Under the pieces are notes generated by a model. That model searched no databases, was not told the DNA's origin, and was given only the letters and a program-made list of their open reading frames with translations. Source: Candidatus Stahliibacteriota bacterium CG08_land_8_20_14_0_20_40_26 (GTDB taxonomy: Bacteria > Hydrothermota > UBA3073). Taken from it: 6,917 bases of DNA. Shown piece by piece: positions 1 through 6,394 of this stretch. Numbering within the stretch: position 1 is the stretch's first letter; each line of letters starts with the position of its first letter. The position numbers and the translations under genes were made by a program. The stretch lies in the NCBI GenBank assembly GCA_002774315.1, contig PEYP01000012.1, forward strand, positions 1 to 6,917, read 5' to 3'.

Positions 1-14
1 CAGGTGTGCTTATC

Positions 15-33
15 CCTGCCTGCGGCAGGCAGG
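15..33. repeat. Palindromic repeat, CCTGCC family, copy 1
   Basis: Positions 15-23 (CCTGCCTGC) pair perfectly with 25-33 (GCAGGCAGG) around a single central G, giving a 9-bp GC-rich stem in AT-rich DNA. The right flank CAGGTGTGGT (30-39) recurs at 3158-3167 beside another family member. The window itself opens with CAGGTGTG (1-8), so positions 1-4 may be the right end of a further copy cut off by the window edge; that last point is inference. There is no T-tract, so it is not a typical intrinsic terminator. Confidence 0.85.
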
Positions 34-53
34 TGTGGTTAATGAGTAATTAT

Positions 54-99
54 AATCTGTGAATCTGTGGCTATATAATCCATGCAATCCGTGGCTATA
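54..99 (-). repeat. Two degenerate copies of the 23-bp 'GCCACAGATTACACAGATT' repeat, overlapping the addB start
   Basis: Read on the - strand, 54-75 and 77-99 match the 23-bp unit that occurs twice, perfectly, at 6814-6859. The 54-75 copy lacks one base. The 77-99 copy matches at 19 of 23 positions. The second copy contains the addB ATG (82-84) and its first six codons (MQSVAI). The locus is thus bracketed by inverted copies of the same repeat. Two TATAAT strings (51-56 and 74-79) lie here, but neither has a recognisable -35 partner, so I do not call a promoter. Confidence 0.75.
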
Positions 100-2898
100 A
101 TAAAGATAATTCCCATAGAGCTCCCATTCTTGCCTACACTTGCTGATTATGTGTGGGATAAACTTAAAGAGAACTCTCCTGACCTATCCGACATCCTCCT
201 CATCTTTCCATCACAAAGAAACAAGTTTTATTTCCGAAGGTATCTCCTTAAAGCATCTGGCAAGCCCGGGATAATACCACCTACAATGTTTACTGTTAAA
301 GAACTCTCAAACCTTCTATTTGAAAGACTCGGGGAAAAAAAGGGCAAGAAATTAGAAGAACTCGAAAGAAATCTTATCTTGAAATACGTCGTTGATTCCC
401 TAAAAATAGAGTTCTGGAAAGACCTTGATTTTCTCAAGTTCATATCTGTAGGAGATAGATTGTTATCTTTCTTTGATGAATTACAAAAAGCGGATATTAT
501 ACTTGATAATATAGAAGAATTGAAAGAAAAACTCCACTTTCCCCAAAAATATGTTGAGAACGAGCTTGTAATTATCAGAAGAATATTTGATGAATATAGA
601 AGAGTTCTGCAAGAATCAGGATATACAGATACAGAGTACGAATATGCACTTATAAAGAAAGAATTTAAAGCAGAGATGTTGGAGGATTTCAAATATATTT
701 TTATATCTGGACTTCTTGCCCCTACGAGAGTTGAGAGTACTATCATAAAAAAGATTCTCTCCAATCTGCCATCGGAACTTATTCTCCATTCAAAAAAAGA
801 AGAAATCAAAGATGACCTTACAACTCCATTCTATAATCATAACAGGCTTATTAACTCTCTCGGGGTATCCGTTAATGATGTAAGAGTAATCGGTGATCAG
901 TCATCGGTAATCGGTAAGGACCAACATCCCAATGAGCCGATACCCCATTATCGCATCACCCCATCCTTTATCGCGACCGGGAGGTCGCTCCTGCCTACAA
1001 TCTACAATCTACAATCTGCTGTCCACATAACAAAGCTCAAGAGTCAAATACAGGAGGTACTATACATAAAGGAGATATTGAAGAAATTGATATCCATATA
1101 CGAACCTCATCGTATTGCTGTTGTCCTTGCAGATGAATCGTTAGCATCACCTATAAAAGTAGCAATAGAAAAAGCAGGTTATAATTGCAATCTCTCTATG
1201 GGCTTACCCTTCTCGCGGAATCTTCTTTATTCCTTTCTCTCCCTTCTAAGAGACGCCGTAAAAAAGAATTTTCACTACGAGGAGTTTTTTGCATTCATAA
1301 GACATCCCCTCCTGAAAAATGCAAAACTCAATGGTGAGGATGTGAGACCCATCATATATGCACTTGAAAAGGAAATGATAGGAAAGAACAGGATTTTCTT
1401 TAGATTTGATGATTTTAGGAATGAAGAATATAGACCGCTTGTTAATATAATAAAGAAGTTTACTGATACAATAACAGATAATACCTCTTTTTCTCTTTAT
1501 ATGAAGGGGATTGAGGAACTGCTCTCCCTGCTTTTATCCAGTAATCCCGAATTTCTGAAATCAGGCATACTGGGAATTAAGGAATTTCTTGATGAGACTC
1601 ACAAACTGTCAAATCTTATAATTAGGGAGGATATATTTTCTACAGGAATGGAGAAGATTGACTTTATCTTAAGGGTTCTAAAAGACGAGACATACTCTAT
1701 TGAGGGAAATCCATTCAAGGGTGTCCAATTGATTGGAGTGCTTGAAGCAAGGAATCTTGATTTTGATTATGTTATACTTCCATCAATGAATGAAGGAGTA
1801 TTTCCCAAAAGAAGCGAAAAAGACCTGTTTGTTCCTGCACTACTGCGAAAAGAGGTAGGACTTCCCTATGATAAGGAGAGAGAAAATCTGTTCTACTACT
1901 ACTTTACCCAGCTTGTAGCAGGCAAAAAAGAGATTTTCATTTCATATGTTGAAAAAGAGGATAGAGACGTGTATTCAAGATTTGTGAGTTTTTTGTGTGA
2001 TAAAGGTATAAAGATAGAGGAATCGTCGTTGCTTTTTGAGAAGGAAAAGACGGAGAAGAAGGAACCCGTGCCGAAAGACAGTGCTCTTATCAAGAAATTG
2101 GAAAAGATGAAATACAGTCCCTCCTCTCTCAGGATTTATCGCAAGTGTCCTTACCATTTTTATCTTAAGTATATTCTTGAAATAGGAGAGCCTGAGAAAA
2201 TAGTTGAAGAGGCGGGTCCGATAGAATGGGGAAATATAATACACAAAGCGCTTCAGAAATTCTACAGTGTGGACTTTCCTTCTCATTTTACAAGGGACAA
2301 TTTACATAGTGCAGAGAGAATGCTTTACTTCCGTATGAAAGAGACGCTGAGAGAAATTTTGGGCAGGCCAAAGGCGAGCAGCCTTTTTGACCTTGATATA
2401 TATAAAGGGTATATAAAGAGGTTTCTATATGAGGATTTGGAAAGGTTTGAGGAAGGTTACAGGATACATTGTGTTGAGAAGAAACTTGATGAATATGAGA
2501 TACACATTGATGGAATGAAGATTAAACTAAAGGGAAAAACAGACAGAATAGATATACTGGATGGAAAGTATTACATTATAGACTATAAGACAGGGCAATC
2601 GGTTGATAAAAAGCTTTACAATGTGGGTGAAGCGTTTACAGAGTTTCAATTACCAATGTATGCACTAATATTCTCTAAGAAGGATTTTGAAGATATCGGA
2701 GGACTTCTTTACTACTATATATCAAAAAACAGGGTGGGACCAGAGGATATTATGGAGGAAGGCTACATTCCAGCGTTCCGTGATGAGATACTCATCCCTA
2801 CAATTCGTGAGCTTATAGACCCGAAGACACCCTGGTACAGAACCAACGATGAATCAAGATGTAGAACCTGTGCGTATAAGGAATTTTGTGGAAGGTGA
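82..2898 (+). CDS. addB: AddB-type subunit of the AddAB helicase-nuclease (938 aa)
   Basis: This is the AddB partner of AddA, a cytoplasmic ATP-driven complex that unwinds and degrades broken DNA ends and loads RecA. In characterised AddAB, AddB cuts one strand and its inactive helicase part reads Chi. The N-terminus (IKIIPIELPFLPTLADYVW) fits the family pattern, but no Walker A is present around residues 35-60. The sequence there (IFPSQRNKFYFRRYL) resembles the ATPase-dead AddB class. A motif-V-like stretch is at 552-576 (GVLEARNLDFDYVILPSMNEG). The RecB-type nuclease shows H721 (GNIIH), D821 (KTDRID), D834-Y835-K836 (IIDYKTG) and Q856/Y860. Cysteines 689, 927, 930 and 936 match the Fe-S staple (one Cys, then CX2CX5C at the C-terminus). 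The length is slightly short of the usual 1000-1150 aa. The ATG lies in a repeat and has no Shine-Dalgarno sequence; GTG at 91 is an alternative. Residues about 261-313 look repeat-derived. AddB is clear; the exact start is not. Confidence 0.93.
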   Translation: MQSVAIIKIIPIELPFLPTLADYVWDKLKENSPDLSDILLIFPSQRNKFYFRRYLLKASGKPGIIPPTMFTVKELSNLLFERLGEKKGKKLEELERNLILKYVVDSLKIEFWKDLDFLKFISVGDRLLSFFDELQKADIILDNIEELKEKLHFPQKYVENELVIIRRIFDEYRRVLQESGYTDTEYEYALIKKEFKAEMLEDFKYIFISGLLAPTRVESTIIKKILSNLPSELILHSKKEEIKDDLTTPFYNHNRLINSLGVSVNDVRVIGDQSSVIGKDQHPNEPIPHYRITPSFIATGRSLLPTIYNLQSAVHITKLKSQIQEVLYIKEILKKLISIYEPHRIAVVLADESLASPIKVAIEKAGYNCNLSMGLPFSRNLLYSFLSLLRDAVKKNFHYEEFFAFIRHPLLKNAKLNGEDVRPIIYALEKEMIGKNRIFFRFDDFRNEEYRPLVNIIKKFTDTITDNTSFSLYMKGIEELLSLLLSSNPEFLKSGILGIKEFLDETHKLSNLIIREDIFSTGMEKIDFILRVLKDETYSIEGNPFKGVQLIGVLEARNLDFDYVILPSMNEGVFPKRSEKDLFVPALLRKEVGLPYDKERENLFYYYFTQLVAGKKEIFISYVEKEDRDVYSRFVSFLCDKGIKIEESSLLFEKEKTEKKEPVPKDSALIKKLEKMKYSPSSLRIYRKCPYHFYLKYILEIGEPEKIVEEAGPIEWGNIIHKALQKFYSVDFPSHFTRDNLHSAERMLYFRMKETLREILGRPKASSLFDLDIYKGYIKRFLYEDLERFEEGYRIHCVEKKLDEYEIHIDGMKIKLKGKTDRIDILDGKYYIIDYKTGQSVDKKLYNVGEAFTEFQLPMYALIFSKKDFEDIGGLLYYYISKNRVGPEDIMEEGYIPAFRDEILIPTIRELIDPKTPWYRTNDESRCRTCAYKEFCGR
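973..988. repeat. GC-rich hairpin within addB
   Basis: GCGACC (973-978) pairs perfectly with GGTCGC (983-988) around a GGGA loop. It is translated as A-T-G-R-S. The continuation TCCTGCCTAC and this stem resemble 'GTAGGAGCGACCTCCCGGTCGC'-type interspersed elements that I recall from metagenome-assembled genomes; that resemblance is from memory and unchecked. Confidence 0.75.
996..1016. repeat. Tandem heptamer (TACAATC)x3 within addB
   Basis: Three perfect TACAATC copies encode T-I-Y-N-L-Q-S (residues 306-312). Three units of 7 nt make exactly seven codons, so the array is frame-neutral. The same 7-bp-period family occurs outside genes at 3177-3197 as TACAATC, TGTAATC and TAAAATC. Confidence 0.85.
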
Positions 2899-2931
2899 CA
2901 GGTGAAATGTTTAATGTGGAATGTGAGAGGG

Positions 2932-3011
2932 CAATCAGGCTATCAGGCAATCAGGCAATTGGGTAATTAGGTAATTAGGTAATTAGGTCATTAAGTTATT
3001 AGGTCATTAAA
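2932..3011. repeat. 8-bp tandem array, ten phased units (YAATYAGG)
   Basis: Ten consecutive octamers stay in register: CAATCAGG, CTATCAGG, CAATCAGG, CAATTGGG, TAATTAGG three times, TCATTAAG, TTATTAGG and TCATTAAA. The array begins 33 nt after the addB stop. Because the unit length is not a multiple of three and contains TAA and TAG, it closes all three forward frames within 24 nt. The gradual change of the unit from left to right is what slipped-strand growth with drift would leave. Confidence 0.9.
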
Positions 3012-3132
3012 ATATTCAATTATCAATTAGCAATGTAAAATTAGCAATTGGCATTTGCCTTTTGATTTTCAATTTTCAGTAGTCAATCGAAAATTAACAA
3101 TCTTAGTGTTCTTTGTACCTTTCTACCTATCG

Positions 3133-3152
3133 CCTGCCTGCCGGTAGGCAGG
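3133..3152. repeat. Palindromic repeat, CCTGCC family, copy 2
   Basis: CCTGCCTGCCGGTAGGCAGG is a 20-nt palindrome with one G-T (wobble) position. It is the exact reverse complement of copy 3 at 3231-3250, so the two could also pair with each other across a 78-nt loop. The downstream CAGGTGTGGT (3158-3167) also follows copy 1. Confidence 0.9.
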
Positions 3153-3176
3153 GTAGACAGGTGTGGTGAAAAATAC

Positions 3177-3197
3177 TACAATCTGTAATCTAAAATC
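3177..3197. repeat. Degenerate heptamer array in the addB-addA gap
   Basis: Three 7-bp units, TACAATC, TGTAATC and TAAAATC, lie in non-coding DNA. They belong to the same family as the perfect (TACAATC)x3 inside addB at 996-1016, which is the best internal evidence that the addB stretch is of intergenic-repeat origin. Confidence 0.7.
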
Positions 3198-3230
3198 TAT
3201 TTAAATACTCAGTGTACATCTACGTTAATC

Positions 3231-3250
3231 CCTGCCTACCGGCAGGCAGG
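3231..3250. repeat. Palindromic repeat, CCTGCC family, copy 3, in the addA leader
   Basis: CCTGCCTACCGGCAGGCAGG is palindromic except for one A/C pair and is the exact inverted copy of 3133-3152. It ends 16 nt before the addA start codon, so any transcript reading into addA would carry this hairpin next to the initiation region. No purine-rich ribosome binding site is seen between it and the ATG (TGCGTCTAAAAAACAT). An effect on translation is only a possibility. Confidence 0.9.
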
Positions 3251-3266
3251 TGCGTCTAAAAAACAT

Positions 3267-6200
3267 ATGCATAATATTGCTGTAAAATCATCTGCAGGGT
3301 CGGGTAAGACCTACGAGTTGGCAAAGAGGTTTCTGTCGCTATACCTTAAAGGTTATCCTCTTGAATCCCTTTACGGAATTACATTCACCAACAAAGCATC
3401 TCTTGAAATGAAGGAGAGAATAATCCACTACCTTGATATTCTTGCAAACAATAATCCCGCAAGACCCGACGAGGTTGGGATTGTAAGAGAATTTAAAGAG
3501 AGCCAGAAGGTAGCAGACAGAAGGAGAAAACACCTGTTTCATAATCTCTCTTCCCTGAGCATCAGTACATTCCACTCTCTGTTTGCCAATTTCCTGTCAA
3601 CATTGCCATTTGAGGCAGGAATCCTTCCGGGTTACGAAATTATTACTGAAACAGAAGAGGCTATCCTACTGGATGAAGTTCTTGACAGATTCTTTGAAGA
3701 GGCGATTGGGAAAAAGGAGTATGAAAAAGCAATTCTTGACCTTGTCCAGAATAGCGAAAGAAGGGTTAAAGAGTATATATCCCGGATATTTATGAACATA
3801 AGAGAGGACATAGAACTTATAAGGAGAAATCTTGGCAGCTTAGATGAAATAGAGGAAAATCTTGGAAGAAGAGAGGTGAAATTCAAAGAGACGATAGATA
3901 GATTTCTATTGTTTATGAACGAGAACAAGGAGTATACCTACACTGCGAAGGGTAGGATGAATGCAAATATGGAAGGATTCATTGGAAGGGTTGAAAATCT
4001 TGTAGAGGACAAAAACTGGGTAAAAGCAGGAGAAGAGTTGATTAAGGGTAATTTTCTCTCCAAAAATTATTTTAAAGGATTTATAGATAAACTTTCCGAT
4101 AAACGAGCGCAATTTGATGAAATTATGAATTGTTTGATGGAAAACCTCAAGTCGCTTCTTGGTTCCCTCTCTGATAAAGAACTGTATATACATATGAAAC
4201 CTATTTATGAGATTGACAGAATATTACAGGGAGAGAAACTCAAGCGAAATTTCATTACATTTGATGATATTGAGAAACTTACCGAGAAGGCATTGAAGAG
4301 TGGAATAGATTATCTGTACTTTAAGATAGGGGCAAAAATTGATCATCTTATGGTTGATGAATTTCAGGATACAAGTGTTAGACAATGGGAGGTTTTAAGA
4401 CCGCTTGTAGAAGAAATTACATCCTACGGATCGGAAGAGAAAACCCTCTTCTATGTAGGAGACCCAAATCAAGCAGTCTTTCGTTGGCGTGGGGGAGAAG
4501 CAAAACTTTTTGATTTTGTTAGGAGAGAATATGAAGGCAAGATTATCGAAAACACCCTTGACATTAATTACAGGAGCAAGAATGCAATAGTAGATTTTGT
4601 CAACAAACTATTTGATAGAAACGACAGGTCTGAAAAGGAGAATACAGGTGGATGGATTCGTTTTGAGAGCATTGGATCTTTTAAATCCGAGGAAGGCAGA
4701 GAGAAGGTTAGAAAAAGAACAGTTGAGATTGTCAGGGAGTTAAAAGATGCCGGTTATGTTTACAATGATCTCGCAATACTTGTCAGAGGAAACAAATATG
4801 GCGTTGCGATGACTGATTTGCTTGAAAGTGAGGGTATACCCTGTATTAGTGAGTCAAAGGCAAGTATCCTCTCCAGGAGTGACACAAAGACAGTAATAAA
4901 TCTCTTGAGATTTCTTGAGTGTCCTGAAGATGACTTCTCTCTCTCTCGGGTGTTACTCTCCCCTTTTTTTAGAATAAAGGAAAACACTATCAAAGGAATA
5001 AAGGACAGGGCAAAGGGTAATAAATCTCTTTATCTCTCACTTATAGACGAGCATTCAGATTGGAATGTATCAAAAAAGTTGAAGAAATTACTTTCTATGG
5101 TGGGCTTTTTTAGTCCATATGATATACTGTATAGAATCTATGATGAACTAAATCTACCTATAACAGGTTCTCTTGCTTCGTTACTTGAGGCTGCATTTTC
5201 CTATACAAAAGAGAAATCAGGCACCTTAAGTTCATTTATAGATTGGATAGAAGTTGCAGGCGAGAATATAGAGGTTGAAGAGACAGAAGACGAAGGTATA
5301 AGGATTCTCACGGTTCACAAGGCAAAAGGACTGGAGTTCCCTGTCGTGATTGTTCCTGATACTGTATGGCAACTACAGGAAGAAAACAAACACCTTCTAT
5401 ATCACTACAGAGAAGGAGACATAGAACCTGACAAGGTATACTGGACGAGTATTGGCAAATTGTTCCCGGAGATTGTTAAAGCGAGCGTGAAGAGGGTTAT
5501 GGAGGATGAAAAAAAGGTACTCTATGTTGCCCTTACAAGGGCGATAGAGGGAATATACATACTTGGATTTGACCGTGAAACCAGTTCGGTCTGGTTTGAT
5601 TTTATTAAAGAACAGATCGGATGTCCATATAAAGCTGGAGAAATAGAAAAGAGAGAAGAGAGAAGAGGGAAGAGGGAGAAGAGAAGAGAGAAGAGGGAAG
5701 AGAGAAAAGGGAAAAGAGTTCATTTTGTTAGAGAAGAGAGAGAGCTCTATTCTCCCACAGAGAGGGATGTTGAAATTGTAACCGCAGAAAGGCGAGGGAA
5801 AATAGAATTTGGGAATATTGTCCATAATGCTCTCTCAAAAGTGGAATGGATTGATGGGAAAAATATTGAGGAATTGACCTCAAGACTATTAGAATATATA
5901 AAATCTGTTTATGTCAGGAAACCAGAGGATGAAGAGTTGATTGAAGAGAAGGTAGGAGGAGTTATATACGATACACTTAGTTTTCCTGACTTTCAGTTTG
6001 TTTTCAAAAAAGATACAAGGGATATCAGGCTAAAGGTAGAGGTGCCGATTTACTATGAGAAGGGGAAAAAGGATATATCAATCAAGATTGACCGTCTTAT
6101 GATTGAACCCAGGAGGGTAACCATTATTGATTATAAGACAGGAGAAGAGAAGGACGAGGATACGAGACAACTTAGGTCATATAAAGAGGGAATGATGAAA

Positions 6201-6275
6201 GTCTTCCCCGAAAGAGAGATTGTTGCATATCTTCTATATATTGAGAAGAAAGTGATAAGGGAGGTGGTTAATTAG
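3267..6275 (+). CDS. addA: AddA subunit: UvrD/Rep-type helicase fused to RecB-type nuclease (1002 aa)
   Basis: This is the motor and second nuclease of the AddAB complex, an ATP-dependent 3'-5' DNA helicase with a C-terminal nuclease. SF1A motifs are complete: Walker A at 10-15 (AGSGKT), Ia at 38-48 (ITFTNKAS), TFHSLF at 101-106, Walker B at 363-368 (VDEFQD), III at 398-409 (GDPNQAVFRWRG), IV at 434-436 (NYR), V at 681-690 (LTVHKAKGLE) and VI at 751-759 (VLYVALTRA). The nuclease follows with H853 (FGNIVH), D942 (KIDRL), D955-Y956-K957 (IIDYKTG) and Q968/Y972, so both activities should be intact. The length is somewhat below the usual 1150-1250 aa. Residues 794-817 are only K, R, E or G and are encoded by a pure-purine tract; they join helicase and nuclease. 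The ATG leads directly into the Walker A as is typical, but it has no Shine-Dalgarno sequence. The last codons and stop lie in a GTTN array. RecB is excluded by the AddB partner next door. Confidence 0.96.
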   Translation: MHNIAVKSSAGSGKTYELAKRFLSLYLKGYPLESLYGITFTNKASLEMKERIIHYLDILANNNPARPDEVGIVREFKESQKVADRRRKHLFHNLSSLSISTFHSLFANFLSTLPFEAGILPGYEIITETEEAILLDEVLDRFFEEAIGKKEYEKAILDLVQNSERRVKEYISRIFMNIREDIELIRRNLGSLDEIEENLGRREVKFKETIDRFLLFMNENKEYTYTAKGRMNANMEGFIGRVENLVEDKNWVKAGEELIKGNFLSKNYFKGFIDKLSDKRAQFDEIMNCLMENLKSLLGSLSDKELYIHMKPIYEIDRILQGEKLKRNFITFDDIEKLTEKALKSGIDYLYFKIGAKIDHLMVDEFQDTSVRQWEVLRPLVEEITSYGSEEKTLFYVGDPNQAVFRWRGGEAKLFDFVRREYEGKIIENTLDINYRSKNAIVDFVNKLFDRNDRSEKENTGGWIRFESIGSFKSEEGREKVRKRTVEIVRELKDAGYVYNDLAILVRGNKYGVAMTDLLESEGIPCISESKASILSRSDTKTVINLLRFLECPEDDFSLSRVLLSPFFRIKENTIKGIKDRAKGNKSLYLSLIDEHSDWNVSKKLKKLLSMVGFFSPYDILYRIYDELNLPITGSLASLLEAAFSYTKEKSGTLSSFIDWIEVAGENIEVEETEDEGIRILTVHKAKGLEFPVVIVPDTVWQLQEENKHLLYHYREGDIEPDKVYWTSIGKLFPEIVKASVKRVMEDEKKVLYVALTRAIEGIYILGFDRETSSVWFDFIKEQIGCPYKAGEIEKREERRGKREKRREKREERKGKRVHFVREERELYSPTERDVEIVTAERRGKIEFGNIVHNALSKVEWIDGKNIEELTSRLLEYIKSVYVRKPEDEELIEEKVGGVIYDTLSFPDFQFVFKKDTRDIRLKVEVPIYYEKGKKDISIKIDRLMIEPRRVTIIDYKTGEEKDEDTRQLRSYKEGMMKVFPEREIVAYLLYIEKKVIREVVN
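5645..5718 (+). repeat. 74-nt uninterrupted purine tract within addA
   Basis: Every base from 5645 to 5718 on the + strand is A or G, built from irregular AGAGAAGAGGGA-like units. It encodes residues 794-817 of AddA, 22 of which are K, R or E and two Gly. It lies between helicase motif VI (ending about 759) and the nuclease domain (starting about 848). Purine-pyrimidine tracts of this kind can adopt triplex structures and slip in replication. The peptide might form a charged single helix, although the two glycines argue against a perfect one. Confidence 0.9.
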
Positions 6276-6362
6276 TTGGTTAGTTAGTTGGTTAGTTAGC
6301 TGGTTAGTTTGTTAGTTGGTTAGTTTGTTAGTTGGTTAGTTTGTTAGTTGGTTTGTTAGTTA
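6267..6362. repeat. GTTN tetranucleotide array with 12- and 16-bp higher-order periods
   Basis: Twenty-four tetranucleotides stay in register, almost all GTTA, GTTG or GTTT; ATTA at 6271 and GCTG at 6299 deviate. The left part has a 12-bp period (GTTA GTTA GTTG). The right part is three perfect 16-bp copies of GTTAGTTTGTTAGTTG at 6303-6318, 6319-6334 and 6335-6350. The last addA codons and its TAG stop (6273-6275) lie in the array, which fills most of the 119-nt gap before the MazG-like gene. Confidence 0.93.
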
Positions 6363-6385
6363 GGTTTGATTTTTGATATGAGTAT

Positions 6386-6391
6386 GGGGGA
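6386..6391 (+). promoter_or_regulatory. Ribosome binding site candidate for the MazG-like gene
   Basis: GGGGGA lies 3 nt before ATG 6395 and 9 nt before the in-frame ATG 6401. The 9-nt spacing is more usual, so translation may start at 6401 and give a protein two residues shorter. The nonamer ATGAGTATG occurs at 6378-6386 and again at 6395-6403; the upstream ATGs are out of frame with the gene. Confidence 0.5.
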
Positions 6392-6394
6392 ATT

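Larger units (their letters stand above)
862..1017. repeat. Intergenic-type repeat block embedded in frame within addB
   Basis: Inside addB, this stretch encoding residues about 261-312 is packed with short repeats unlike the surrounding coding DNA. There are inverted arms GGGGTATC (862-869) and GATACCCC (939-946), direct repeats GTAATCGGT (886-894, 907-915), a hairpin (973-988), the string CCTGCCTAC (990-998) that equals the left half of the intergenic palindromes, and three TACAATC units (996-1016). By my count 939-995 is about 60% G+C, far above the rest of the gene. The reading frame stays open. The protein here (rich in S, P, I and G) falls between the N-terminal part and the recognisable ExxxIxxxI helix starting near residue 315, so it sits in a variable linker. 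Insertion of a mobile or spreading repeat is inferred, not proven. Confidence 0.7.
2899..3266. other. 368-nt repeat-rich gap between addB and addA
   Basis: No gene is supported here. Reading left to right, the gap holds an 8-bp-period array (2932-3011), a stretch of degenerate CAATTA/AGCAATT words (about 3016-3052), AT-rich unique-looking sequence to 3130, a palindrome (3133-3152), a heptamer array (3177-3197) and an inverted palindrome copy (3231-3250) that ends 16 nt before the addA ATG. I found no -10/-35 pair good enough to call a promoter for addA and no hairpin followed by a T-run good enough to call a terminator for addB. GGCATTTGCC (3050-3059) followed by TTTT is too small. Confidence 0.7.

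Noticed and set aside
51..79. TATAAT strings upstream of addB as promoters
   Set aside because: Neither has a -35 element at 16-18 nt, the second ends 2 nt before the ATG, and both fall in or beside the AT-rich repeat copies.
228..809. 193-codon open frame on the - strand inside addB
   Set aside because: It is antisense to conserved AddB sequence, rich in Ser, Ile and Phe as expected from an inverse reading, and has no recognisable domain.
1975..2286. 103-codon - strand open frame inside addB
   Set aside because: It overlaps the conserved AddB region including C689 and H721, with no start signals or family resemblance.
2932..3011. CRISPR-like array
   Set aside because: The units are contiguous octamers without spacers, and there are no cas genes.
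3050..3063. Possible addB terminator GGCATTTGCC plus TTTT
   Set aside because: A four-base-pair stem with a two-base loop is too weak to support a terminator call.
3583..3795. 70-codon + strand open frame in another frame of addA
   Set aside because: It lies wholly inside addA, which has clear family motifs in its own frame.
5397..5825. 142-codon - strand open frame inside addA
   Set aside because: It spans the antisense of the purine tract (Ser/Leu/Pro/Phe repeats) and of conserved helicase and nuclease sequence; it is a shadow.
3267..6275. Assignment as RecB of RecBCD
   Set aside because: No RecC or RecD is present, and the partner is a nuclease-bearing, Fe-S-cysteine AddB protein, which defines AddAB.
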